64,000 nucleotides of DNA from Rhizobium sp. Root1220 (GCF_001426265.1 NZ_LMDG01000001.1:68450-132449), one strand, 5' to 3'. Positions 28,014 through 38,307 are shown, counted from the stretch's first letter. The notes: a model not told the origin generated them from the letters alone. A program made the numbers and translations.

Positions 28014-29933
28014 ATGCGTATCGGGGAATATGCGCCGGGCGGGATCAAAGATCTAAGCCGGACGCCAGACAATCATTCATCTTCTCATGCGCAGCCTCCG
28101 GCTCGCGCTGCGACGGATTCTCATCAGCTTGAGGCAGACGTTTTGCTTCAACTCGGCATCAGCAAACCGACGATTGCCCGCGCGGCCCGGGCGGCGCGCA
28201 GCCATGGCACAACGATCGAAACGGAGCTTCTTGCAAACGGCCTGGTCGATGCCGACAGTTATTACGCCGCCCTTGCGCGAGGGCTAAGGCTCCCCTTCCT
28301 TTCGGCCATCGACCCCTCCCACGTTGGCGACGATACGGCGCTCGACACCCGGTTGCTGGAACCAAGCATGCTGCGGCTGAACTACATCAACAAAACCATG
28401 CACGCGCTTGTACCCGAGGCGCGGAAGATGGCAACGCTTGCCCAGGCATTCGAGAACAAACCGGGCCTGGCGGAACGAATGGTCATAACCACACCGTCCG
28501 CCGTTCGAGCCGCGGTTTGGCAGGCCGGCGCCGGACGGCGGCTCCGCGAGAGCGTAAGTACGCTTTTCGAGAGCCAAGCGCGTTTCAGCGCGCGCATTGT
28601 GCTTTCCGGCAAGCAGGGATTTCTTGCCGGCACCGGTATTTGCGCATTTGCTTTCGCCGCAACATCAAGCGCGCTTACGCTAACCATTCTGCACGTGGCA
28701 GTTTCGCTCTTCTACATGGCAGCCTTGCTGGTCCGCGCTGCAGCGGTGGTCCCTCGCCGGCGCCGGTTACCGGATCCGCTGCCATCCGGATACCTTCCGG
28801 TCTATACGGTTCTTGTGGCGCTCTACAGGGAAGCGGATGTGGCGGGCCAACTGGTGGCCGCCCTGAGCCGCCTCAACTGGCCACCATCAAGGCTCGACAT
28901 CAAGCTGGTCTGCGAGGCAGACGACCATGCAACAATCGAGGCGCTCCGGGCCGAAAGACCCGGACCGCAATTCGAGATCGTCGAAGTGCCGCCGGCACAC
29001 CCTCGCACAAAGCCAAAGGCACTGAATTACGCTTTGGCCGCCGCCCGTGGCGAATTCGTCGTGATCTACGATGCCGAGGACCGACCCCATCCCGACCAAC
29101 TGCGTGCCGCCCATGCGCAATTCGCTGTAAGCCGCAGCGACATTGCATGCCTCCAGGCACCGCTCGTCATATCGAATGGCGGGGCCTCCTGGATCAGTGC
29201 CGTCTTTGCGCTCGAGTACGCGGCATTGTTCCGCATGCTGCTGCCCATGTTGGCGCGGTGGCGTATGCCCATGCCTCTTGGCGGAACGTCCAACCACCTG
29301 CGCGTGGCCGCACTCCGGACCTGCGGCGCCTGGGACCCGTACAACGTGACGGAGGATGCCGATCTCGGTATGCGGCTCTATAGGCTGGGCTATCGATGCG
29401 GGACCGTCGACTGTCCGACCTATGAAGAAGCTCCCGGCACCTTCAACATCTGGCTCAACCAGCGGACGCGCTGGTTCAAAGGTTGGCTTCAAACCTGGCT
29501 GGTGATGATGCGCGAGCCGTCAAAGCTCGTGCACGAAATGGGCGTCGGCCCCTTCCTGGTCTTTCAGCTGCTGATCGGTGGAATGCTTCTTTCCTCCCTC
29601 ACTCATCCCTGGCTCATCATGCTTCTCGTTTCCACCGCCAGCTACTTGATGCTTGGGTTTCCCTCACCCGGAACCGGCGAACGCGCGCTGTTTGTACTGG
29701 ATTGTGCAAACATGCTCGCAAGCTACGGCCTGTTTTTGCTGCTGGGCAGGATCGCAATGCTGCGCGACGAAAAGAAACGCGTCGGATGGCGATGGATCGG
29801 CATCCCGGTTTACTGGCTGATGATTTCGGTTGCGGCATGGCGCGCCATTTTTCAGCTGCCCGTAAAGCCGTTTTTCTGGGACAAGACAGCTCATCGGCCC
29901 ATCCCGGTAATAGACGTCCGGCAGCGCATGTGA
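28014..29933 (+). CDS. Family 2 membrane glycosyltransferase with N-terminal GspE-N/MshEN-like domain
   Basis: A 639-residue protein. Residues about 42-100 resemble the type II secretion GspE N-terminal domain (SHGTTIETELLANGLVDADSYY). Two helices at about 203-246 precede a GT2 domain with EADD (301-304), DAED (353-356), TEDAD (446-450) and QRTRW (483-487), the D,D,D,QxxRW set of processive beta-glycan synthases such as BcsA. Three or more C-terminal helices follow. It likely makes or exports an extracellular polysaccharide. MshEN domains elsewhere bind cyclic-di-GMP; whether this half-domain does is open. No PilZ domain and no bcs genes are nearby. Confidence 0.82.
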   Translation: MRIGEYAPGGIKDLSRTPDNHSSSHAQPPARAATDSHQLEADVLLQLGISKPTIARAARAARSHGTTIETELLANGLVDADSYYAALARGLRLPFLSAIDPSHVGDDTALDTRLLEPSMLRLNYINKTMHALVPEARKMATLAQAFENKPGLAERMVITTPSAVRAAVWQAGAGRRLRESVSTLFESQARFSARIVLSGKQGFLAGTGICAFAFAATSSALTLTILHVAVSLFYMAALLVRAAAVVPRRRRLPDPLPSGYLPVYTVLVALYREADVAGQLVAALSRLNWPPSRLDIKLVCEADDHATIEALRAERPGPQFEIVEVPPAHPRTKPKALNYALAAARGEFVVIYDAEDRPHPDQLRAAHAQFAVSRSDIACLQAPLVISNGGASWISAVFALEYAALFRMLLPMLARWRMPMPLGGTSNHLRVAALRTCGAWDPYNVTEDADLGMRLYRLGYRCGTVDCPTYEEAPGTFNIWLNQRTRWFKGWLQTWLVMMREPSKLVHEMGVGPFLVFQLLIGGMLLSSLTHPWLIMLLVSTASYLMLGFPSPGTGERALFVLDCANMLASYGLFLLLGRIAMLRDEKKRVGWRWIGIPVYWLMISVAAWRAIFQLPVKPFFWDKTAHRPIPVIDVRQRM

Positions 29934-30151
29934 GGGTCACTTGAATTTTCCGGGGACAGACAGGCGATGTTAGCGCCGCATTAAGCAATATCCCATTCTA
30001 TGGGCGAGACGACGCCGGTCCTTGCCGAATGCATGATGCACATGTCGAGCCTCCGAGGCATCCCTCCATGCCGTTTCCTTGCGTCATGCCACACCTCTCT
30101 TAATTGCTTCCTGAACGGCACTAACGGAGCAGGAAAGCGACTGGACATATC

Positions 30152-32152
30152 ATGCTCAAGCACTTCAAAATCCGAACCAAGATCATTTCGGTCGTAGCGC
30201 TTCTGGGGGCCATCGCGGTCGCTGGCCTTGTCTATGTCATCAAGGAATTCCGTGGTGCCGACGCGACCTATAGCGCGTTCATAGACCACGAGGCGCTGGC
30301 GGCCATGCAGGCGTCGCGCGCCAGCGCCTCGGCCACAGCGGCGGTGCTTCAGGTGACATTGATCGCCGGTCTCAAGCCGGATACCCCCGCCTTCGACACC
30401 GCGCTTTCCACCCCGAGCAAGATGCCGCAAGCGCGCGAACGCCTTGAGCAGGCCGCGGCACTCGTTCCCAGCCGGAAGCAGGCGATCGACGAGATCCTCG
30501 TCGGCATCGAGCAGATGGAGGCTCTTTCCAGCAAGGTCATAGACCTCGCCAAGGTGAAAGACAGTGCCGGAGCCCAACTCGCCGCCAGTTCATTGAACGC
30601 GGAGTTGAACGCCGTAACACCCAAGATGATTGCAAACAACGATGCACTGATGGCGTTGCTCAATGATGGCGGCGATGCACTCTCCGTCTCGGTCAACCAG
30701 CGGATCATTCTTTGCTTCGCGCTGATCGGCCTGACCGTTCTCGGCGCGGTTGGCCTCAGCGTCTATATTGCGCAGGCCGGTATCACTGCACCCATGGCGA
30801 AGCTGCGCGAGCGGATGGTGCGACTTGCCGAGGGCGAGACAGAGAGTGCGATCGAAGGCCTGGAGCGTCGCGATGAGATCGGCCAGATGGCAAGTGCCGT
30901 CGCCACCTTCCGCGACAATGCGGTTGAACGCGTTCGGCTGGAACACGAGGCGGACAGCAACCGCACCCTGAGCGACAGCGAACGCCGTGAACGTGATGCC
31001 CAGCGGGCAACCGAAGCCGCAGATCTTTCGCGCGCCGTCAGCGCACTCGGCGCCGGATTGCAACGGCTGGCGGCAGGCGATCTGGCCTCACCGATCGACA
31101 CGCCCTTCGCGGGCGATCTCGACGCGCTTCGCCAGGATTTCAACAATTCAGCCCAGCGGCTCAACGAAACGATGCTGAATGTCGGTGACAACGCCCGTGC
31201 GATCACCGCCGGGGCAGGCGAAATCCGTTCGTCGGCGGACGAGCTCTCGAAGCGCACAGAGCAGCAGGCCGCCTCCGTGGAGGAGACAGCCGCGGCCCTG
31301 GAACAGATCACCACCACGGTCCGGGACGCCGCCAAGCGGGCCGAAGAAGCGCGAACGCTCGTTGCCCGCACTCGCGGCGGCGCGGAAAAATCAGGGGAGG
31401 TGGTCCGCAAGGCCGTCAACGCGATGCAGCAGATCGAGCAATCGTCGGTCGAAATCGGCAACATCATCGGAGTCATCGACGACATCGCCTTCCAGACGAA
31501 CCTGCTGGCCCTCAACGCCGGCGTTGAGGCAGCGCGGGCCGGCGAAGCCGGTAAGGGTTTTGCCGTCGTCGCCCAGGAAGTGCGTGAACTGGCGCAGCGT
31601 TCCGCCAATGCTGCGCGCGAAATCAAATCGCTGATCGGCACATCCGGGAGTCATGTCCAGACCGGCGTGACGCTTGTCGCGGAAACCGGAAGAGCGCTCG
31701 ATGCAATCGTGAACGAAGTCGAGGAGATCAACCGGCACGTCCATGCAATCGCAGAAGCTGCACGCGAGCAGTCGACGGGGCTGCAGGAGATCAACACCGC
31801 CGTCAACACGATGGACCAAGGCACGCAGAAGAATGCCGCAATGGTCGAGGAGAGCACTGCCGCGAGCCACAAGCTTGCGAGCGAAGCTGCCGCGCTCAAC
31901 ACGCTGCTCGACCAGTTCAAGCTGACGGGCACCGGTGGGTTCACCGCCGGAGCGGCGACGGCTCCGCAGCGTCCGAGCGCCGCAGCGCGTCCCGTTTCGT
32001 ATGCGGCCACCGTCCGCAAAGCGCCCGTCCGTGTGGCCACGTCGGGCGTGTCGCGTCCCGCAGCGTCGCCCGCACGCGCTCTCGGGCAACAGCTCGCCGA
32101 TGCCTTCAGCGGCACGGATGCAGGAAAGGACGCCGATTGGACCGAGTTCTGA
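30152..32152 (+). CDS. Methyl-accepting chemotaxis protein
   Basis: A 666-residue chemoreceptor. Helix 1 (about 10-30), a short periplasmic helical sensor, helix 2 (about 188-210), then a HAMP domain and a second HAMP-like segment (about 290-345). The cytoplasmic signalling tip contains [27 protein letters not shown] (about 445-472). The last five residues DWTEF fit the CheR/CheB-tethering pentapeptide known for rhizobial receptors. Ligand unknown. A terminator at 32176 closes the gene. Confidence 0.92.
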   Translation: MLKHFKIRTKIISVVALLGAIAVAGLVYVIKEFRGADATYSAFIDHEALAAMQASRASASATAAVLQVTLIAGLKPDTPAFDTALSTPSKMPQARERLEQAAALVPSRKQAIDEILVGIEQMEALSSKVIDLAKVKDSAGAQLAASSLNAELNAVTPKMIANNDALMALLNDGGDALSVSVNQRIILCFALIGLTVLGAVGLSVYIAQAGITAPMAKLRERMVRLAEGETESAIEGLERRDEIGQMASAVATFRDNAVERVRLEHEADSNRTLSDSERRERDAQRATEAADLSRAVSALGAGLQRLAAGDLASPIDTPFAGDLDALRQDFNNSAQRLNETMLNVGDNARAITAGAGEIRSSADELSKRTEQQAASVEETAAALEQITTTVRDAAKRAEEARTLVARTRGGAEKSGEVVRKAVNAMQQIEQSSVEIGNIIGVIDDIAFQTNLLALNAGVEAARAGEAGKGFAVVAQEVRELAQRSANAAREIKSLIGTSGSHVQTGVTLVAETGRALDAIVNEVEEINRHVHAIAEAAREQSTGLQEINTAVNTMDQGTQKNAAMVEESTAASHKLASEAAALNTLLDQFKLTGTGGFTAGAATAPQRPSAAARPVSYAATVRKAPVRVATSGVSRPAASPARALGQQLADAFSGTDAGKDADWTEF

Positions 32153-32175
32153 TATCAGCGTGACCAAATGCGAAT

Positions 32176-32200
32176 AGGGCGGCTCTGGGCCGCCCTTTTT
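32176..32200 (+). terminator. Intrinsic terminator after the chemoreceptor gene
   Basis: AGGGCGGC pairs with GCCGCCCT around a five-base loop and is followed by a T-run. Confidence 0.85.
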
Positions 32201-32265
32201 GATTGCTGCATCGCTCTTCCGCCATCAATCGAACAGTTCGACAAGGCCTCTCGGCGCCGTGGAAC

Positions 32266-32454
32266 TCAAACAAAGCCGATCGGAATCTCTCCGATTTCGC
32301 GGCCGCGACCGTAGTCCCGTTCATATGAAGAGCGATCATCGTCCCGCTTGTAGGCGGCGACCGCCATTTCGGGTGCATGGTAACCATCCGCGTAGGTACC
32401 GGTGTCGCCGTAATCCCGGATCTCGCGCTTCGCCGTGAAAATCTTCAAAAGCAT
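32266..32454 (-). CDS. Small hypothetical protein (62 residues)
   Basis: The start ATG 32454 is supported by AGGAGGA eight bases upstream, an unusually strong ribosome site. The product begins MLLKIFTAKREIRDYG and is rich in Tyr, Asp and Arg (SSYERDYGRGREIGEIPIGFV at its end region), with no membrane segment. It belongs to no family I recognise. It lies convergent with the chemoreceptor gene. Probably a real, short rhizobial ORF. Confidence 0.5.
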   Translation of the reverse strand: MLLKIFTAKREIRDYGDTGTYADGYHAPEMAVAAYKRDDDRSSYERDYGRGREIGEIPIGFV

Positions 32455-32652
32455 TCTGGCACTCCTCCTGATCATGCCGACAACGACCAACAGTCGCCTG
32501 CGTTCCCGTGATATCGGAGAATAGTTAAAAATTAACCATGTTTATTAGAATTTTGTCAAGTATCAGCACGGAGTCTGCGACCGAGCTTCAGAGTTCGCAC
32601 CGGCGACGGTCATCGGGATGGGGCAATCATCCATGTCGGGGCGACGGTACGA

Positions 32653-32841
32653 CTAGGACAGATGATCTGGCTCCTTCTGGTCGATGACAACTATTCCTTG
32701 CCGGAATGCCTCGTCCTTGGTTGCCTGGATCGCCTGACGGATATGGTATACAGCGAGGTCAAAGTCCGGCCCCTCCCGCAAGGCGATTTGCCGGGCGGCA
32801 CTCAAGGCAAAAACTAATTGCGCAACATTGGTCTCGTCCAC
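32653..32841 (-). CDS. Small hypothetical protein (about 62 residues)
   Basis: A frame with protein-like composition and helical character (VAQLVFALSAARQIALREG, then AVYHIRQAIQATKDEA). GTG 32841 with AGGGA eight bases upstream is the best start; a TTG at 32859 is possible. No family is recognised. The gap on its right (32842-33090) holds nothing supported except the tRNA boundary. Confidence 0.45.
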   Translation of the reverse strand: MDETNVAQLVFALSAARQIALREGPDFDLAVYHIRQAIQATKDEAFRQGIVVIDQKEPDHLS

Positions 32842-33090
32842 GGGGCGTTTCCCTAGCAAGCCAGGAAGCCTAGAGCCCCATCAAACTCGCGGCAACGCTG
32901 ACAATTGGGGGCTTCGATATTGGATCGACACCAGCGTGATAGTAGGAATGTACTATGGCACTCGTAGCGAATGACAATGAAACTTGATTGGTCGTGGACC
33001 GCCGCCCGTCCCAAGCCGAAGCACGCATTAAATACTCAAGCGAAACGCCATTGAAGTGGCCGCCACACCGACCGTGATCATCGAAATTTC

Positions 33091-33164
33091 TGGAGCGGGT
33101 GAAGGGAATCGAACCCTCGTATTCAGCTTGGGAAGCTGCTGCTCTACCATTGAGCTACACCCGC
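33091..33164 (-). tRNA. tRNA-Gly (anticodon CCC)
   Basis: The minus strand folds into a cloverleaf: acceptor GCGGGTG with CACCCGC, D-stem GCTC/GAGC, anticodon loop TTCCCAA giving CCC, T-arm GAGGG-TTCGATT-CCCTT, and encoded CCA. The anticodon stem has one terminal mismatch. Confidence 0.95.
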
Positions 33165-33220
33165 GCAAGATGGAGACTTCCAACAGAAGGCCCTCCCTGT
33201 CAAGCGGCCAAGCGATCGGA

Positions 33221-34315
33221 TCAGAGGCGGAAGTGCTTCGAGAGCTTAAGGCCCTGCGCCTGGTAGTTTGAGCCCAGCCCCGAGCCGTAGAGGCTCGACG
33301 GCTGTTCGCGCATGTGTTCGTAGACCAAGCGACCGACGATCTGGCCGTCTTCGAGGATAAACGGAACTTCGTGACTACGCACTTCCAGCACCGCACGACT
33401 GCCGCGACCGCCGGAAGGCGCATGGCCAAAGCCCGGGTCGAAGAAACCGGCGTAGTGAACGCGAAACTCACCAACGAGCGGATCGAAGGGCGTCATCTCG
33501 GCGGCGTAGTGCGGCGGCACATGGACGGCTTCGCGCGAGACGAGAATGTAGAATTCGTCGGGATCGAGGATGAGCTCGTTGCGCCCACGACTATAGAGAG
33601 GCTCCCAGAAATCGTAGATGTCGTGCTGCGCCTTCTTGTCGACGTCCACCACGGCCGTATGGTGCTTGCCGCGGTAGCCGATCAGGCCATCCTTGTCACC
33701 GGCAAGGTCGATCGACAGCGCGATGCCGCCGCCCGACACATTCGGCTGCTTGCTGGCGACCAGCGTTTCAGCGTCGTGCAGCGCCAGCAGTTCAGGCTCG
33801 CTAAGCAGTGCCTGCCCGACTCGAAACCGGATCTGCGACAGCCGCGATCCGCGACGAACGACGATCGGGAACGTACGCGGGCTTATTTCGAGATAGAGCG
33901 GTCCGGAATAGCCTGCCGGGATCTTGTCGAATTCCTGCGCGTAGTCAGTGATGACGCGGGTGAATATATCGAGGCGTCCGGTCGAGCTTTTCGGGTTGGC
34001 AGAAGCCGACATCCCGGCCGGCAGGTCCAATCGCTCCATCAGCGGCACGATGTATACGCAGCCGGTTTCAAGCACGGCACCTTCCGACAGATCGATGACG
34101 TGCAGGCTGAGGCGATCCAGCTTGTCGGCAACCAAGTGCGACGGCCCCGGCATGAAGCTTGCGCGGACACGAAAGGCCTTGGCGCCGAGGCGCAGATCGA
34201 GGCTCGCCGGCTGGACCTGATCGCGATCAAGCTCGCGCTCGGAAATGAGACGCCCCGCCTCGAACAGCGCGGCGATCGCGGTGTCTGCCAGAATTCCAGT
34301 ATCGCGAGCCATCAT
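33221..34315 (-). CDS. dcd: 2'-deoxycytidine 5'-triphosphate deaminase, long alphaproteobacterial form
   Basis: A 364-residue enzyme expected to turn dCTP into dUTP for thymidylate supply. The sequence includes QVQPASLDLRLG near residue 34, NPKSSTGRLDIFTRVITD around 107-124 and YSGPLYLEISPRTFPI. The protein carries two dUTPase-like halves, hence about double the length of E. coli Dcd. The start at ATG 34315 is used because the frame further upstream runs into the SAM-II riboswitch of metZ. The pair of genes is divergent. Confidence 0.87.
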   Translation of the reverse strand: MMARDTGILADTAIAALFEAGRLISERELDRDQVQPASLDLRLGAKAFRVRASFMPGPSHLVADKLDRLSLHVIDLSEGAVLETGCVYIVPLMERLDLPAGMSASANPKSSTGRLDIFTRVITDYAQEFDKIPAGYSGPLYLEISPRTFPIVVRRGSRLSQIRFRVGQALLSEPELLALHDAETLVASKQPNVSGGGIALSIDLAGDKDGLIGYRGKHHTAVVDVDKKAQHDIYDFWEPLYSRGRNELILDPDEFYILVSREAVHVPPHYAAEMTPFDPLVGEFRVHYAGFFDPGFGHAPSGGRGSRAVLEVRSHEVPFILEDGQIVGRLVYEHMREQPSSLYGSGLGSNYQAQGLKLSKHFRL

Positions 34316-34394
34316 GCCCCATCCATAATTTGCCGCAGACAAAACCAAACTCGGGGAATTGACGCAAGCTTTGAACGGCAGTATTGCAATTTTA

Positions 34395-34449
34395 TCCCGT
34401 GGTGATTTGGCCGGTCGGCTTGCAGCCACGTTAAACAAGTGGCTAAAAG
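34395..34449 (+). promoter_or_regulatory. SAM-II riboswitch upstream of metZ
   Basis: The stretch CCCGTGGTGATTTGGCCGG, then CGGCTTGCAGCCACG, then TTAAACAAGTGGCTAAAAGG reproduces the SAM-II (metA-type) aptamer: GTGGTGATTTG and GCCACGTTAAACAAGT are its invariant blocks. CGTGG pairs with CCACG (P1), and GCCAC/GTGGC gives the pseudoknot side. It senses S-adenosylmethionine and shuts off methionine synthesis genes. Known in alphaproteobacteria before metA and metZ. Confidence 0.93.
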
Positions 34450-34460
34450 GACCGGGTGCA

Positions 34461-34491
34461 AACCGGTCTGCTTTTCGCGACCGGTTTTTTT
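34461..34491 (+). terminator. Riboswitch-linked intrinsic terminator
   Basis: AACCGGTC and GACCGGTT form an 8-bp stem with a 10-base loop, followed by five T, eleven bases after the SAM-II aptamer and before metZ. It is the likely expression platform: transcription stops when SAM is bound. Confidence 0.88.
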
Positions 34492-34513
34492 GTTGTTTGA
34501 AAGTGGTGATGGC

Positions 34514-35698
34514 ATGAGCAAGACTTGGCGCCCGGCAACCCAACTCGTTCACAGCGGCACGCTCCGCTCGCAATATGGCGAGACCTCCGAGGCAATCTAC
34601 CTCACGCAGGGCTTCGTCTACGAGACGGCGGAAGCCGCCGAGGCGCGTTTCAAGGGTGAATCGGAAGGCTATATCTACGCCCGCTACGGCAGCCCCACCA
34701 ACGATATGTTCGAGAAGCGCATGTGCGCGCTGGAGGGTGCGGAGGAGGCCCGTGCGACCGCGTCCGGCATGGCGGCCGTCACCGCGGCCATTCTCTGCCA
34801 AGTCAAGGCGGGCGACCACATCGTCGCTGCGCGTGCGCTGTTCGGCTCCTGCCGATGGGTTGTGGAGACGCTCGCACCCAAGTACGGCATCGAATGCACT
34901 CTGGTCGATGGGCGCTATCTCGAAAACTGGGAGAAGGCAATCCAGCCCAACACCAAGGTCTTCTTCCTGGAGAGCCCGACCAACCCGACGCTGGAAGTGG
35001 TCGACATTGCAGGCGTTGCCAAGCTCGCCAACCAGATCGGCGCCAAGGTCGTGGTGGACAACGTCTTTGCCACGCCGATCTTTCAGCAGCCGTTGGAGCT
35101 AGGTGCTCATATCGTCGTCTACTCGGCAACGAAGCACATCGATGGCCAGGGGCGCAGCCTCGGTGGCGTAATCCTGTCCGACAAGGAATGGGTGACTGAA
35201 CATCTGCAGGATTATTATCGCCACACTGGCCCGGCGATGTCGCCGTTTACGGCCTGGACGCTTCTGAAGGGGCTTGAGACGCTGCCGCTGCGCGTCAGCC
35301 AGCAAACCGCAAATGCCGCCAAGATAGCGGATTTCCTGGCTGACCAGAAGCAGGTCGCCAAGGTCATCTATCCCGGCCGCAAGGACCATCCGCAGGCCGA
35401 TATCGTCGCCAGGCAGATGAAGGGCGGTTCGACGCTGGTTGCGATCGAGCTGAAGGGCGGAAAGGAAGCGGCGTTCGCGTTGCAGAATGCGCTCGACATC
35501 GTCAAGATTTCCAACAATCTCGGCGATGCCAAAAGCCTTATCACGCATCCCGCGACAACCACCCACAAGAACCTCACGGACGAAGCCCGGGCAGAGCTTG
35601 GCATTTCCCCAGGCACGGTTCGCCTGTCGGCCGGGATCGAGGATACCGACGACCTGATCGAAGACTTCGCGCAGGCACTCTCCAAGGTGATTGCTTAA
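34514..35698 (+). CDS. metZ: O-succinylhomoserine sulfhydrylase
   Basis: A 394-residue PLP enzyme of the Cys/Met-metabolism family that makes homocysteine from O-succinylhomoserine and sulfide. YSATKHIDGQG carries the PLP Lys 207, and ESPTNPTLEVVDI and RYGSPTNDMFEKR are the other family blocks. The ATG 34514 follows the riboswitch terminator by 22 bp; a GTG upstream at 34439 would start inside the aptamer and is rejected. Control by the SAM-II element is well supported. Confidence 0.92.
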   Translation: MSKTWRPATQLVHSGTLRSQYGETSEAIYLTQGFVYETAEAAEARFKGESEGYIYARYGSPTNDMFEKRMCALEGAEEARATASGMAAVTAAILCQVKAGDHIVAARALFGSCRWVVETLAPKYGIECTLVDGRYLENWEKAIQPNTKVFFLESPTNPTLEVVDIAGVAKLANQIGAKVVVDNVFATPIFQQPLELGAHIVVYSATKHIDGQGRSLGGVILSDKEWVTEHLQDYYRHTGPAMSPFTAWTLLKGLETLPLRVSQQTANAAKIADFLADQKQVAKVIYPGRKDHPQADIVARQMKGGSTLVAIELKGGKEAAFALQNALDIVKISNNLGDAKSLITHPATTTHKNLTDEARAELGISPGTVRLSAGIEDTDDLIEDFAQALSKVIA

Positions 35699-35707
35699 GA
35701 AGGTCAA

Positions 35708-35739
35708 GCCGGTCGGATCTCGTCAGAAATCCGACCGGC
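35708..35739 (+). terminator. Hairpin after metZ
   Basis: GCCGGTCGGAT and its complement form an 11-bp stem around a 10-base loop, ten bases after the metZ stop. It lacks a T-run, so its strength is uncertain. The remaining gap to apaG shows nothing else. Confidence 0.65.
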
Positions 35740-35909
35740 GCCATGCGCCTAGCCGACCATCGTCTTCGGGTCGTCTCGGGTCCAAAATTAGGCTTAATAC
35801 GCGAAACCTGCCGCCATTACTTGGATTTAACAGAGGATCCTCTCTCCGTTTGTTGACGGATGATGCCTCTTATAAGATACCAGTAACGTATTCTGACTAA
35901 GGTGCAGGC

Positions 35910-36302
35910 ATGTATCGCGCCCTCACACGAGACATTGAAGTCGTCGTCGAACCCTTTTATCTGGAGGAGCAATCCGATCCGGAGGACGACCGCTATGTCT
36001 GGGGCTACCGGATCGTCATCAGCAACAAGTCGAGTACAACCGTGCGCCTCGTGAACCGTTACTGGAACATCACCGATCAGAACGGCATCGTCGACGAGGT
36101 TACGGGGGCGGGTGTCGTCGGCGAGCAGCCGCGGCTCAGCCCGGGCGACACCTACGAGTATTCCTCCGGTTGCCCGCTGGACACGCCATCCGGCCTTATG
36201 TTCGGCCACTATCAGATGGAAACGGACGAAGGCGAACTTTTCGACGTGGAAATACCCGCCTTCTCCCTGGATTCTCCGGGGCTGCTCAGGATCCTGAACT
36301 GA
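35910..36302 (+). CDS. apaG: ApaG-domain protein
   Basis: A 130-residue beta-sandwich protein. The ApaG blocks are [12 protein letters not shown] (31-42), [12 protein letters not shown] (45-56), GVVGEQP and the C-terminal [10 protein letters not shown]. The fold is fibronectin-III-like; ApaG mutants show altered metal (cobalt/magnesium) phenotypes in enterobacteria but the molecular role is unsettled. It ends overlapping hslO antisense by 17 bases. Confidence 0.92.
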   Translation: MYRALTRDIEVVVEPFYLEEQSDPEDDRYVWGYRIVISNKSSTTVRLVNRYWNITDQNGIVDEVTGAGVVGEQPRLSPGDTYEYSSGCPLDTPSGLMFGHYQMETDEGELFDVEIPAFSLDSPGLLRILN

Positions 36303-37296
36303 TCTCCGCGGCCTGGGAGATTTCCTCGGCCGCAAATCGGTAAGTCGTCGAGCAGAATTCGCAGGTGACGGCGATCTGTCCGTCCTCCTGGCTGGCGTCG
36401 ATCTCCTCGGCCGAAAATCCCTTCAGGACCCCCTTGATCTTCTCCCGCGAGCACGAACAGCGATCGAAAACCGCGCGGGGTTCATATACCCGCACACCGC
36501 GCTCATGAAACAAACGGAAGAGGAGCCGCTCGGTTCCCACCAGCGGATCAGTCAATTCGTCGGCGTCGATCGTCTCGACCAGCGAGCGGGCTTCCGACCA
36601 CGCATCGTCCTCGTTGTGCCGACGCGGGCTCGTGTCGCCGTCACCGCCGTGCAGGTCGGCTGGACGCATGCGCTCGGGTGCTTCAGGCAGGAACTGGGCG
36701 ACAAGACCGCCCGCGCGCCAGCGATGGCGCGGCTTTCCGGCCTCGTCACGATCAAAAAGTTCGGCTGCGGCCAAACGCACACGCGTCGGAATCTGTTCGG
36801 ATTGACGGAAATATGTGCCGGCTATGTCCTCGAGCGTTGCGCCATCGAGAGCGACTATCCCCTGATACGGTTGACTAAACTTGCCCTGATCGATGGTAAA
36901 CGCAAGCATGCCGCTGCCAAGCAGCTGTTCCGGCTCGGTTTCGCCGGCCGCTATCGCCTTCTCCAGCAGGGACTGATCGAAGCGTGCATAGGCTCGCACA
37001 TTCTCCGGCGTCGAGAAATCGGCGACGAGCAGGTCCACGGGACCGTCGCCCTTGGTCTGAACGGTGAACTTGCCATCGAATTTCAACGAGGTGCCGAGCA
37101 GAACCGTCAGAACGACGACTTCGGCGAGCAACCGGGCGACGGGTGCGGGATAGTTGTGGCGCTCGAGAATTGTGTCCAGCATCGGCCCGAGCTGAACGGC
37201 ACGACCGCGAACATCCAGGCCTTCGACCTGAAACGGAACGACATGATCGTCGCCGGCGAAATCGAACTCGCCGAGAGCGGTTGCAGTCTCTGCCAT
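36286..37296 (-). CDS. hslO: Hsp33 redox-activated chaperonin
   Basis: A 336-residue Hsp33. The C-terminal zinc switch is CSC (C280, C282) and CEFC (C312, C315). When oxidised, these release zinc and activate holdase activity against unfolded proteins. The family's N-terminal dimerisation region precedes it. It is the third gene of argD-argF-hslO, an order common in Rhizobiaceae. Confidence 0.94.
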   Translation of the reverse strand: MAETATALGEFDFAGDDHVVPFQVEGLDVRGRAVQLGPMLDTILERHNYPAPVARLLAEVVVLTVLLGTSLKFDGKFTVQTKGDGPVDLLVADFSTPENVRAYARFDQSLLEKAIAAGETEPEQLLGSGMLAFTIDQGKFSQPYQGIVALDGATLEDIAGTYFRQSEQIPTRVRLAAAELFDRDEAGKPRHRWRAGGLVAQFLPEAPERMRPADLHGGDGDTSPRRHNEDDAWSEARSLVETIDADELTDPLVGTERLLFRLFHERGVRVYEPRAVFDRCSCSREKIKGVLKGFSAEEIDASQEDGQIAVTCEFCSTTYRFAAEEISQAAEISSGS

Positions 37297-37389
37297 GGTT
37301 TTCTCCTAGTAGTCAGAGCGGCAGACAAGAGTGCCCATCCGCCTGCGCGGCCACCGGCCCTTCCGGCCGAATGTGGCGTCCATTATGGT

Positions 37390-38307
37390 TCAGATCGCGC
37401 CCAGGCACCAAGCAAGAATCGACTTCTGCGCATGAAGACGGTTTTCCGCCTCATCGAAGACCACGGATTGCGGGCCGTCGATCACTTCGTCCGTGACTTC
37501 CTCACCACGATGGGCAGGCAGGCAATGCATGAACAATGCATCCTTGCCGGCCTGTGCCATCAAAGCCGAATTGACCTGATAAGGCTGGAAAACGTTGTGA
37601 CCCCGAGCCCGATGTTCCTGATTCATGGAGACCCAGGTATCGGTCACCACGCAATCGACGCCGCTGACCGCCCGGTCTGCATCGTGACCAAGCATGATTT
37701 CGGCGCCCTCATTGCGGGCCCAGTTCAGATAGTGATCCTTCGGCTCGGAACCAAGAGGCACAGCCATGTTCATGCGATAGCCAAACCGGGCGGATCCCTC
37801 GATCAACGAGTGCAGCACGTTGTTGCCGTCGCCCGTCCAGGCAACCGTCTTGCCCTTGATCGGCCCGCGATGCTCTTCGAAGGTCATGATATCAGCCATG
37901 ATCTGGCACGGATGCGTGTCGTCCGTCAGCGCATTGATGACCGGAACGGTCGCATGCTCGGCAAGCTCCAGCAGGCGCGAGTGTTCCGTCGTGCGGATCA
38001 TGATCGCATCGACGTAGCGCGACAGCACTTTCGCCGTATCGCCGATCGTCTCGGCGCGACCGAGCTGCATCTCGGTGCCCGAGAGAAACAGTGTCTCGCC
38101 GCCCAGCTGGCGCATGCCGACGTCGAAGGAGACGCGCGTGCGGGTGGATGGCTTTTCGAAGATCATCGCCAGCATCTTGCCGGCGAGCGGCTTATCGCCC
38201 TGGCCGGCCTTGAAAGCCTGCTTGCGGGCAAGCGCATCGTTCATGATCACCCGCAGGTCCGATGAAGTTACCGCAGAGAGATCGAGAAAATGTTTGGGGG
38301 AAGCCAT
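37390..38307 (-). CDS. argF: Ornithine carbamoyltransferase
   Basis: A 305-residue enzyme making citrulline from ornithine and carbamoyl phosphate. [13 protein letters not shown] (50-62) is the carbamoyl-phosphate signature, and [13 protein letters not shown] supplies the catalytic Cys of ornithine binding. It follows argD by 46 bp and precedes hslO by 93 bp on the same strand. Confidence 0.95.
   Translation of the reverse strand: MASPKHFLDLSAVTSSDLRVIMNDALARKQAFKAGQGDKPLAGKMLAMIFEKPSTRTRVSFDVGMRQLGGETLFLSGTEMQLGRAETIGDTAKVLSRYVDAIMIRTTEHSRLLELAEHATVPVINALTDDTHPCQIMADIMTFEEHRGPIKGKTVAWTGDGNNVLHSLIEGSARFGYRMNMAVPLGSEPKDHYLNWARNEGAEIMLGHDADRAVSGVDCVVTDTWVSMNQEHRARGHNVFQPYQVNSALMAQAGKDALFMHCLPAHRGEEVTDEVIDGPQSVVFDEAENRLHAQKSILAWCLGAI

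Noticed and set aside
33314..34405. 363-codon frame antisense to dcd
   Set aside because: Shadow of a conserved gene; no start signal.
34316..34819. N-terminal extension of the dcd frame
   Set aside because: It would overlap the SAM-II riboswitch and metZ and lacks family similarity; the shorter ATG start fits Dcd.
36505..38265. 586-codon open frame on the plus strand across hslO and argF
   Set aside because: It is antisense to two well-supported genes and arises from high-GC codon bias; no ribosome site or family match.
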